A stretch of DNA of 11,751 nt. Source: Methanobacteriota archaeon. Its GTDB lineage: Archaea; Thermoplasmatota; Thermoplasmata; RBG-16-68-12. The translations under genes were made by a program, and so were the position numbers. The stretch is taken from contig VBLZ01000125.1 in assembly GCA_005878515.1 (NCBI GenBank), positions 1 to 11,751 of the forward strand. Direction: 5' to 3'. The notes beneath the pieces were generated by a model. That model was not told the DNA's origin and made no database searches. It was given only the letters and a program-made list of their open reading frames with translations. Of this stretch, positions 5,460 through 11,751 are shown piece by piece. The first letter of the stretch is position 1. Each line of letters opens with the position of its first letter.

Positions 5460-7451
5460 ATGCCATCGATCTCGATCGCGGAGGAACTCGCGAAGAAGCA
5501 GCGAGAGATCAGCGTCTCCGAATTCTTCGAGCGGAACAAGCAGATCCTCGGTTACGACTCGGCGACGAAGGCCCTTCTCACGGCCGTCAAGGAGGGTGTG
5601 GACAATAGTTTGGATGCGGCCGCCGATGCAGACATTCTTCCGGACGTTCTCGTCGAGGTCAAGAAAATCGACAAGGAAGAATTTGTCGTTATCGTCGAAG
5701 ACAACGGACCGGGCATCGTGAAGAAGGAAGTAGCGAACGTCTTCGGACGTCTGCTGTACGGGTCACGATTTTTCAGTCGCGCTCAGCGTCGCGGTCAGCA
5801 AGGCCTTGGGATTTCCGGCGCCGTGATGTACGGTCAGATCACGACTGGCAAACCGACGAAGATTCGATCGAAGGTCGCCGAGCAGGACGTTGCCTACGAG
5901 ATCGAACTCATCTTGGACACGAAGAAGAACCGGCCGAACGTGGTCGAAGAAGACTTCGTCGTGTGGGAGCGGGCCCATGGCACGCGGGTCGAAATCCCGC
6001 TCAAGGGCCGTTACAACGCGGGAAAGCAGTCGATCCCGGAATACCTCAAGGCCACGGCGATCGTGAATCCGCATGCGCGCATTACGTATCGTCCGCCAGA
6101 CGGCGAGGAAATCGTCTTCGAGCGGGCCACGGAGGACCTCCCTCCAAAGACGAAGGAAATTCCTCCCCACCCGCATGGAATCGAGCTCGGCACGCTCATG
6201 GCCATGATGAAGGAGACGAAGTCCTACAAGCTTGCGGCCTTCCTCGAGGAGGAGTTCGTGCGGGTGTCTTCCCGCGTCGCGAAGGAGATCTGCGATGCCG
6301 CCGGCCTCGACCCGGACAAGAAGCCGAAGTCCCTCGTTCTGGAAGAGGCGAAGGCGCTCCATGACGCCATGCAAAGCGCGAAGTTGATGTCCCCTCCGAC
6401 GGACTGCCTCAGTCCGATCGGGGAACGGCTCATCAAGCGGGGCCTCAAGAACGTCCTCGGAAATCTTCGACCGGAGTTCTACGCCCCGCCTCTCACGCGG
6501 GATCCCGCGGTCTACTCGGGAAACCCATTCCAGGTCGAGGTGGGAATCGTCTATGGCGGAGATCTGCCACCCGACCAACCCATCGAGGTCCTGCGGTTCG
6601 CGAACCGGGTGCCTCTGTTGTACCAGGCGGGCGGGTGCGCGCTGACTCAGGCCGTCGCGAACGTCGACTGGAGGCGGTACGGCTTGGAGCAACGCGGCGG
6701 ACAAGGCCTCCCCTTCGGCCCCGCAATCGTCCTCGTCCACCTCTGCTCGACGAAGGTGCCGTACACGTCCGAGTCGAAAGAGGCCGTCGCCACGGTCGAT
6801 GAGATCATGACGGAACTGGACCTCGCGCTGAAGGAGGCTGGGCGTCGCCTTAAGACGCATCTCACAAAGAAGGCCCATCGCGCCAAGACGAAAGAGAAGT
6901 TCGAGATCGTCCAACTCATCCTGCCGCGGATCGCGGACAAGTCGGCGAAGATCGTGAACAAGAAGGTGCCGGTCCTCGACGCGACAATCACGAAGATTAT
7001 GGGGGTCGTCTGGGTCGACGAGCAAATCGAGTACGACAAAAAGGTGAAGCGACATACGGTCACGCTCAACGTCCACAACTTCACCGCCGCGGGCAAGAAG
7101 TTGAACCTCCATTTGCTCCTGCCGCGCGGCATCGAACCGAAGTCGGTTGAACCGAAGCCCGCCGAAGTCCGCGACGACGGCAAAATCACCTGGGAGCTGA
7201 AGCGAATCGACAGCGTCGCGAAGGCCTCTATCTCATTCGTCCTCGAAGGACTCGACGAGGCGGAGTACGACGAGTCGGACCTCTATGTGAGCGGAATCAA
7301 CCCCGGCCTCGTAATCGGTGCGGAGCCGCTGCCCGGCGATTGGGAGCTGAACTACGCGGAATTCGAAGAGGAAGAGACGCCCACGGTTGAGGCCACGGAG
7401 GAAACCGAAATCGACTACGACGAGACGGAGGAAGCGCTCGATGACGACTAA
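5460..7451 (+). CDS. top6B: DNA topoisomerase VI subunit B
   Basis: ATPase subunit of the type IIB topoisomerase (A2B2), which relaxes and decatenates DNA by passing one duplex through a double-strand break; ATP binding dimerises the B subunits. It has 663 residues. The GHKL (Bergerat) domain shows the N box KEGVDNSLDA (E45, N49), the G1 box EDNGPGI (D81, G83, G85), GSRF (101-104) and the lid GQQGLGIS (112-119). An H2TH-type helical region spans about 240-315, and the transducer carries TSESKEA with the switch lysine K440. A C-terminal domain (about 505-620), as in other euryarchaeal B subunits, is followed by a very acidic tail (634-663, 17 of 30 residues Asp or Glu). The ATG at 5460 opens the conserved N-terminus. 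The last ten bases overlap the top6A start, so the two subunits are translationally coupled. All catalytic residues seen are intact. Confidence 0.97.
   Translation: MPSISIAEELAKKQREISVSEFFERNKQILGYDSATKALLTAVKEGVDNSLDAAADADILPDVLVEVKKIDKEEFVVIVEDNGPGIVKKEVANVFGRLLYGSRFFSRAQRRGQQGLGISGAVMYGQITTGKPTKIRSKVAEQDVAYEIELILDTKKNRPNVVEEDFVVWERAHGTRVEIPLKGRYNAGKQSIPEYLKATAIVNPHARITYRPPDGEEIVFERATEDLPPKTKEIPPHPHGIELGTLMAMMKETKSYKLAAFLEEEFVRVSSRVAKEICDAAGLDPDKKPKSLVLEEAKALHDAMQSAKLMSPPTDCLSPIGERLIKRGLKNVLGNLRPEFYAPPLTRDPAVYSGNPFQVEVGIVYGGDLPPDQPIEVLRFANRVPLLYQAGGCALTQAVANVDWRRYGLEQRGGQGLPFGPAIVLVHLCSTKVPYTSESKEAVATVDEIMTELDLALKEAGRRLKTHLTKKAHRAKTKEKFEIVQLILPRIADKSAKIVNKKVPVLDATITKIMGVVWVDEQIEYDKKVKRHTVTLNVHNFTAAGKKLNLHLLLPRGIEPKSVEPKPAEVRDDGKITWELKRIDSVAKASISFVLEGLDEAEYDESDLYVSGINPGLVIGAEPLPGDWELNYAEFEEEETPTVEATEETEIDYDETEEALDDD
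7427..7431 (+). promoter_or_regulatory. Shine-Dalgarno site of top6A inside top6B
   Basis: GGAGG lies 9 bases before the ATG at 7441, within the codons of the acidic tail of top6B. It decides the start of top6A in favour of 7441 over the in-frame ATG at 7387, whose extra residues are a basic shadow of the other frame. Confidence 0.7.
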
Positions 7452-8553
7452 GAAGAAAGGCGGCGCGCCCGCGTCGAACAAAGCCGTCGACGCCCTCTAC
7501 GCGATCGCCGAGGAGATCTACGAGGAACTCGACGGCGGGCAGATCCCGAAGATGAAGATTCCCCTCCGGACGAAGGCGAACATCCGTTTCGACTCGAAGC
7601 ACGCGGTCTGGAAGTACGGCAACCTGATGGGCGTGCGGAGCGCGAAGAAGCTCAAAGGCGCCCTCATGCTCCTGCGGACGATGTACGTCCTCGAGTTCAT
7701 CCGGGACATGATCCGGGACAGCAAGTCCTCGACCCTGAGGGAGATGTACTACATCTCCGAAGGCTGGGACATCGCGAAGTTCCATGCCCAGGAGGAATCA
7801 AACCTCCTCGCAGAGGACCTTGAAGTGATCACGCAACTCCTCCGGGAGGATTTCAAGCTTCGACCGGAGGAAAGCGGCGCGAGCGTGATCGGGAACATCA
7901 CGCTCGAAGAGATTACCCGAGGCGGGGATCGCAAGCGGATCAACTGCCGCGATGACGTCGGAGATGCGGGCTACACGATCCCCTATAATGTCGAGAAGGA
8001 GAAGATCAAGTTCATCGACGCGGACGCGAAGTTCATCCTCGCAATTGAGACAGGCGGCATGTTCGACCGCCTCGTGGAGAATGGCTTTGACGATGACGCG
8101 AAGTGTGTCCTCGTCCATCTGAAAGGGCAACCTTCGAGGAGCACACGGAGACTCCTGAAGCGGTTGAACGAGGAGATGAAGCTCCCCGTAGCGACCTTTA
8201 CCGACTCTGACCCTTGGTCGTTTAGGATTCACGCCGCAGTCGCGTATGGAGCTATCAAGACGGCTCACATCTCGGAATACTTGGCGACTCCCACGGCGGA
8301 GTTCGTCGGAATCACTCCAAGCGACATCTTGAATTACGAATTGCCCACGGACGCCCTCACGCCGCGAGACGTCGGCGCGCTGAACGCGGAGATGACGGAC
8401 CCACGCTTCAACGACGAGTTCTGGCGGAACGAAATCCAGACGATGCTTCAGCTCAACAAGAAAGCCGAGCAGCAGGCGCTCGCGAAGTACGGACTCGACT
8501 ACGTGACGGACACGTACTTGCCGGAGAAGCTCGGGCCCCTCGGCCTCATGTGA
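7441..8553 (+). CDS. top6A: DNA topoisomerase VI subunit A (Spo11-like)
   Basis: DNA-cleaving subunit of topoisomerase VI and archaeal relative of Spo11; it forms a transient 5'-phosphotyrosyl link and makes a double-strand break for strand passage. It has 370 residues, the normal length. The winged-helix (5Y-CAP) domain carries LREMYYISEGW (99-109); by alignment with the family the second tyrosine of the pair (Y104) is the nucleophile. The Toprim domain has the metal-binding glutamate in AIETGGMF (E203) and the acidic pair in FTDSDPWSFRI (D255, D257), where many relatives have DGDPW. The start at 7441 overlaps the top6B stop by 11 bases and has GGAGG 9 bases upstream. It ends 8 bp from the convergent HerA-like gene. 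Codon choice is looser in the middle of the gene than at either end (see findings). Confidence 0.97.
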   Translation: MTTKKKGGAPASNKAVDALYAIAEEIYEELDGGQIPKMKIPLRTKANIRFDSKHAVWKYGNLMGVRSAKKLKGALMLLRTMYVLEFIRDMIRDSKSSTLREMYYISEGWDIAKFHAQEESNLLAEDLEVITQLLREDFKLRPEESGASVIGNITLEEITRGGDRKRINCRDDVGDAGYTIPYNVEKEKIKFIDADAKFILAIETGGMFDRLVENGFDDDAKCVLVHLKGQPSRSTRRLLKRLNEEMKLPVATFTDSDPWSFRIHAAVAYGAIKTAHISEYLATPTAEFVGITPSDILNYELPTDALTPRDVGALNAEMTDPRFNDEFWRNEIQTMLQLNKKAEQQALAKYGLDYVTDTYLPEKLGPLGLM

Positions 8554-8561
8554 CTCACGGC

Positions 8562-10670
8562 TCAGGGTGACTTGTCGAAGACGGACCCGAAGGTCCCTTC
8601 CATCCACATCGTGCGTTCGCGACCCGCGCCATTCGACCGGACATCGAATCGCCACATCGGCAGAAGGACGAGTTCGGGCTCCGAATCGGTTGGCTTCGCG
8701 CCAAGGGTCGTCCGCACGATGTCTTGGGCCTGCGACGGCCCGACCTTCGCTACCGGAATCGCATCGTTGACCGTTTCGGCCGAGACGTGTTCGAGCGTGG
8801 ACTCCGCCGCGAGCGGTTCGAGACGCACTGAATCCTTGCGGGGAATCTCCTCGAACGTGAGGCGTCCGTAGACCGCGTGGCCGAGCTCGCCCGTCACCGC
8901 ATTGACGTAGAACTGGCGGGCCGCCCCTCCATCGTTCCGACCGCCTGCGGGGACGTCCGCCTCGACCCGCCAGAGCGGCAGGTAGTAGAAATCCTTCCGG
9001 ACGATCCGCTCGTTCGGGATCACGAGCATCCGCCGGCGGAGCCGGTCTCGCGCGTGCTTCGTCGCCTTCACGAGCGGGAAGCGAAGGGGGAACCGGGCGA
9101 GTCGCTTCGGCGCACCCCGGCGTGGATCGAAGCCGATCATCGGATCCCAGTACACATCCCGACCATCGATGTGTTCGACACGGAGCAGACGATGCTCGGC
9201 CAGCTTCCGCAGGAGAATTGCAAGGAACCGGCCGTCGATCACGATCTTCGAGCCGATCTCCTCCGGACCGTAGAGGCCCGGCTCATCGTCGAAGAGGCCG
9301 AGGACCCGCAGGCCGATCCCTTCCTCGACATCGGCGGGGTCGATCGCCTTCGCCGCCCGGGTCGCTGCGGCGGCCGTCCGTCGCCGACGGGAAGTACGTT
9401 CGCTCGCTGTCGAGTCCGACTCGGACAGGGCCCCGGTCGTTTGAATCTCCCGGAACTTCTCTTCTGGGACGACCTCGTGCCGGGTCGCCAAGCCGCGGAC
9501 CGTGAGCCGCTGCGCGGACTGCAGGTTGTCTGGTGAGAGGAGGATGAACTCTCCCGCTCGGAGGGCGGGAATCGCCGCGAGGACTTTGTCGGGCGGGCCA
9601 GCATGGACGCTCGCGACGACATGCCGCACGCGGTCGAGGTCCTGTTTCGCCATGAGCCGACCCAGGGCCCAGGTGCTCGCCTGACCGAGCGCCTTGTAGT
9701 CGAGGTCCGTGACGTTCTGCGTCGCGACGATCACGCCGACGCCGTACTTGCGCGCCTGCCGGAACAGGAGGGAGAGGAACTTCTTCGCGGGCGGGTTTCG
9801 AGGGTGGGGTGGGCACAGACCCGCGACCTCGTCGATGTAGACGACGAGCCGCAAGTCGCCGCTCGGGTGCACGGTCATCCACGAGAGGACGTCCTTGCAC
9901 AGCGTCGCCACGACGAGCTCGCGTTCGCGCGCGTTGCGCAGGCCTCCCGTGTACACGACGTTCACGGGGACGCGGCCCTTCGGGGCCTGCAGCATCGCTT
10001 CCACATCGAGGGCTGGGCCGGCAGTGAACAGCAGTCCTTTCGCGCCGACGGTCATGGATTCCGCGCGGCGCACGAGGCCCGCCCGCTCCCGGTTCGTGAG
10101 GAGTTTCGCGGCATCGGGTGAGGCATCCCGCTCGAGGAGCCGCACGAGGCTGGGGATGTCTGGAGGCCAAGCGCCCGACTGGATCGCCTCTTGAAGCGTC
10201 AAGAAGAGGAAGTCCTTCACGCGCGCGCCGACCTCGGCCCCGGGATCGTATCCCATCGCGGCCGCCAGGCTCTCGGCGAGGGCGTCCAACGAGATGATGA
10301 GATCCTCCGACGTCGCGGCGCTCGGGGGTCGCTTGAGCGGATTCAACGCGACCGGCGTCCCGCGCGTCGAGCCGGGTGTGAGGATGGAGACGGCCGCACG
10401 CGCCCAGTATTCGTCCGCAATCTCTTGCGGGACCGGATGTTCCTCGGCCGATTCCGACGTAGGTCGCAGGGCCAACGAGGCGAGGTCGCCTTGCGGGTCC
10501 ACGGCGATCACCGGGACGCCGGCTCGGACGGCCTCCTCGAGGAACGCCTTTCCGAGGACCGTCTTGCCAGCACCGGTCGCGCCGAGGATCACGACATGCC
10601 GGAGCAGCGCGTCCTCCGCGAGGATCACGGCTTCTTTCGACTGTGCGTCGGATCCGATCTGGAGCGGCAC
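8562..10670 (-). CDS. HerA/DUF87-type P-loop ATPase with duplicated C-terminal module
   Basis: A FtsK-HerA superfamily ATPase of 702 residues, expected to use ATP hydrolysis to move DNA or protein as a ring. Walker A is GATGAGKT (30-37), followed by VDPQGDLASLAL (57-68). Walker B is VVYIDEVAGL (D280, E281); a sensor-like VATQN (315-319) and RQARKYGVG (304-312), with candidate arginine-finger residues, come next. Unlike HerA, only about 29 residues precede Walker A, so there is no N-terminal HAS barrel. After a basic Ala/Arg-rich linker (416-443), residues 445-513 look like a winged helix. The C-terminus (about 534-702) holds two similar modules, each with LPxWR (564-568 and 670-674) followed by a Gly-rich beta stretch. 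The GTG at 10670 is chosen over a TTG at 10691 because GGAGGTG lies 5 bases before it and the TATA box places transcription start near 10690. No nuclease (NurA) neighbour is present. Function beyond ATPase/translocase is unknown. Confidence 0.85.
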   Translation of the reverse strand: MPLQIGSDAQSKEAVILAEDALLRHVVILGATGAGKTVLGKAFLEEAVRAGVPVIAVDPQGDLASLALRPTSESAEEHPVPQEIADEYWARAAVSILTPGSTRGTPVALNPLKRPPSAATSEDLIISLDALAESLAAAMGYDPGAEVGARVKDFLFLTLQEAIQSGAWPPDIPSLVRLLERDASPDAAKLLTNRERAGLVRRAESMTVGAKGLLFTAGPALDVEAMLQAPKGRVPVNVVYTGGLRNARERELVVATLCKDVLSWMTVHPSGDLRLVVYIDEVAGLCPPHPRNPPAKKFLSLLFRQARKYGVGVIVATQNVTDLDYKALGQASTWALGRLMAKQDLDRVRHVVASVHAGPPDKVLAAIPALRAGEFILLSPDNLQSAQRLTVRGLATRHEVVPEEKFREIQTTGALSESDSTASERTSRRRRTAAAATRAAKAIDPADVEEGIGLRVLGLFDDEPGLYGPEEIGSKIVIDGRFLAILLRKLAEHRLLRVEHIDGRDVYWDPMIGFDPRRGAPKRLARFPLRFPLVKATKHARDRLRRRMLVIPNERIVRKDFYYLPLWRVEADVPAGGRNDGGAARQFYVNAVTGELGHAVYGRLTFEEIPRKDSVRLEPLAAESTLEHVSAETVNDAIPVAKVGPSQAQDIVRTTLGAKPTDSEPELVLLPMWRFDVRSNGAGRERTMWMEGTFGSVFDKSP

Positions 10671-10675
10671 GATTC

Positions 10676-10682
10676 CACCTCC
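10676..10682 (-). promoter_or_regulatory. Shine-Dalgarno site of the HerA-like gene
   Basis: The minus strand reads GGAGGTG, a near-complete match to the archaeal Shine-Dalgarno consensus, 5 bases before the GTG at 10670. This is the strongest ribosome binding site in the window and fixes the start at the GTG. Confidence 0.78.
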
Positions 10683-10711
10683 GATGGGCAAGACTGCGTT
10701 ACCGGGGGGCG

Positions 10712-10728
10712 GGATATACCTTTGTCGG
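10712..10728 (-). promoter_or_regulatory. TATA/BRE promoter of the HerA-like gene
   Basis: The minus strand reads CGACAAAGGTATATCC around 10712-10727. GACAAAG fits a BRE and GTATAT a TATA box. With the usual spacing of about 25 bases transcription would start near 10690, giving a leader of about 20 bases that carries the GGAGGTG site. The gene therefore appears to have its own promoter separate from the surface-protein gene upstream. Confidence 0.6.
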
Positions 10729-10745
10729 GCCTTCCGTCGGGATGC

Positions 10746-11750
10746 CTAGGGTGGCGGAGGCGGTGGGAGAGGCGGCTCGGGCGGCGGTGGAGGTGGCATC
10801 TCGGTCCGACGACGTCGCCTCCGAACGGCCAGCGCGAGCACAACCAAGGCAGCGATGATCACCACGGCCGCGCCGGCCGAGTAGAAGGCGAGCGCCGCGC
10901 CCGCAGAGAACGCGAAGAGCGCGGTCACGTCGGCGGGGCCAGTCACGGTCACCGTGACGCTCGACCGATTGCTGGACGATGCCCCGCTCCATTGTGCGAA
11001 CGTATACGAGGAGGACGGACTCGCCACGATGGTTACGATCGTCCCGGATGGAACGTACAAGGTCTGGGACGACCCGCCCGCGATGGTTCCGGACATGGAT
11101 TCGTACGAGAAGGAGACGGAACCGCCATCACCCGCATGGATCGTGAGTCCCGGATACAGGATCGCGATTTCCGAGATCGGCCCGACGACGATGATCGTCG
11201 GCCTCGCTTGCGGTCCCGAGTAGGCGCCTGGTCCGCTGCCTTGCCAGATGCCCACGGCCCATCCCGCGGCCGGGGTGACCGTCGGCGTCAGGGAGAATCC
11301 GACATCGTACCAGCCGGTCCCCGGAGACAGCGACGACTCGGCGGGTCCCTGGAAGCCGAACGTGAGCAACGCCTGATGCCGGTACACGATCTCGACGGTC
11401 GCGGATGCTCCGACCGTCCCGTTTCGATCCGGTGCGTCGGCGATCCAACGCTCGGTCGCATTCGAACCGCCGAGGGATGAGGCGAACGAGTACGCGCTCC
11501 CCGCGTCGACCCAGGCCGTCAGGTTCGCCTCGTTCGCGCGGGGGATTGTGAATTGTTCGTAGCTGACGGAAGGCGCCACGTACCGGGAGCCACCGCCGGT
11601 CACCCGGTAGTTGAACGAGGCGGAGAATTGATGGGAGTAATGAAACGCGAGGGTTTCGGACCGCGTCGCGATCCCCGAGACCGTCTCGTTCGTCGCCCAC
11701 CGTTCGTTCGCGCCGGAGCCGCCGAGGAGTGCGGACACGGACCACGCGGT
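10746..11750 (-). CDS. Surface-anchored repeat protein, C-terminal part (5' end outside window)
   Basis: The frame is open through the window edge, so the N-terminus and any signal peptide are missing; 334 residues are visible. Two related extracellular repeats are seen, with anchor motifs LGGSGANERW (9-18) and LGGSNATERW (93-102), each followed 20-21 residues later by YSHQ or YRHQ (38-41, 123-126) and an F-x-F/Y strand. A Gly/Ser/Thr-rich domain (about 204-279), with GDGGSVSFSYES and YTFAQWSG, resembles the divergent InlB-type B-repeat (Flg_new-like) fold. It leads into one membrane helix (about 281-309), a six-Arg stop-transfer cluster (310-315) and a C-terminal proline-rich tail (PPPPPPEPPLPPPPPP, 319-334). 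Topology should be C-terminus inside. Such proteins are common on the surface of uncultivated Thermoplasmata; an adhesion or cell-envelope role is inference. The visible part has no protease or other catalytic motif. Confidence 0.83.
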   Translation of the reverse strand, partial: TAWSVSALLGGSGANERWATNETVSGIATRSETLAFHYSHQFSASFNYRVTGGGSRYVAPSVSYEQFTIPRANEANLTAWVDAGSAYSFASSLGGSNATERWIADAPDRNGTVGASATVEIVYRHQALLTFGFQGPAESSLSPGTGWYDVGFSLTPTVTPAAGWAVGIWQGSGPGAYSGPQARPTIIVVGPISEIAILYPGLTIHAGDGGSVSFSYESMSGTIAGGSSQTLYVPSGTIVTIVASPSSSYTFAQWSGASSSNRSSVTVTVTGPADVTALFAFSAGAALAFYSAGAAVVIIAALVVLALAVRRRRRRTEMPPPPPPEPPLPPPPPP

Positions 11751-11751
11751 C

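Noticed and set aside
5763..7112. 449-codon minus-strand frame opposite top6B
   Set aside because: Low-complexity Arg/Leu/Glu composition, no recognisable fold and fully inside top6B, so it is a GC-driven shadow.
10191..11480. 429-codon plus-strand frame opposite the HerA-like and surface-protein genes
   Set aside because: Arg/Gly-rich, no motifs, and it spans the promoter between two real genes on the other strand.
1..11751. CRISPR array, insertion sequence, phage genes or toxin-antitoxin pair
   Set aside because: No spaced direct repeats, transposase or integrase motifs, terminal inverted repeats or paired small toxin/antitoxin genes were seen on either strand.

Overview
The window looks like a piece of a GC-rich archaeal chromosome, most likely from a Thermoplasmatota-like or related euryarchaeal lineage. 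The support is a type IIB DNA topoisomerase (Topo VI B and A subunits in a stop/start-overlapping pair), a DRG-type TGS GTPase, a valyl-tRNA synthetase without the bacterial C-terminal coiled coil, TATA/BRE-like promoters, mixed leaderless and Shine-Dalgarno starts, and a cell-surface repeat protein of the sort common in uncultivated Thermoplasmata. The phylum assignment is inference; the archaeal nature is well supported.

Layout. (1) 2-1227, plus strand: the 3' part of valS, then a small four-helix membrane protein whose ribosome binding site overlaps the valS stop. (2) 1243-4161, minus strand: read from right to left, carbamate kinase, a class I SAM-dependent methyltransferase and the DRG GTPase, with 40-55 bp gaps. 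The methyltransferase and the GTPase each have a similar GGAAGGA + T-rich element upstream, which may be a promoter. (3) 4162-4298: a 137-bp divergent promoter region with two perfect palindromes between carbamate kinase and the next plus-strand gene. (4) 4299-5285, plus: a membrane protein with a sequon-rich extracytoplasmic domain and a cytoplasmic zinc ribbon. (5) 5286-5459: 174 bp of promoter region for the topoisomerase operon, including an alternating CG tract next to a TATA-like palindrome. (6) 5460-8553, plus: top6B-top6A. (7) 8562-10670, minus: a HerA/DUF87-type P-loop ATPase that converges on top6A with only 8 bp between stop codons. It lacks the usual N-terminal HAS barrel and carries a winged-helix-like segment and a duplicated C-terminal module. 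(8) 10746 to the window edge, minus: the C-terminal part of a surface-anchored repeat protein.

Most genes are housekeeping (translation, ribosome-associated GTPase, DNA topology, carbamoyl-phosphate metabolism). No mobile element, CRISPR array, rRNA or tRNA gene was found, and no intergenic gap exceeds 300 bases. I found no clear undescribed multi-gene system. The least conventional gene is the HerA-like ATPase. Other points for a second look are the degenerate KMSKS motif in valS, the promoter elements, the codon-use dip inside top6A and the surface-protein architecture.
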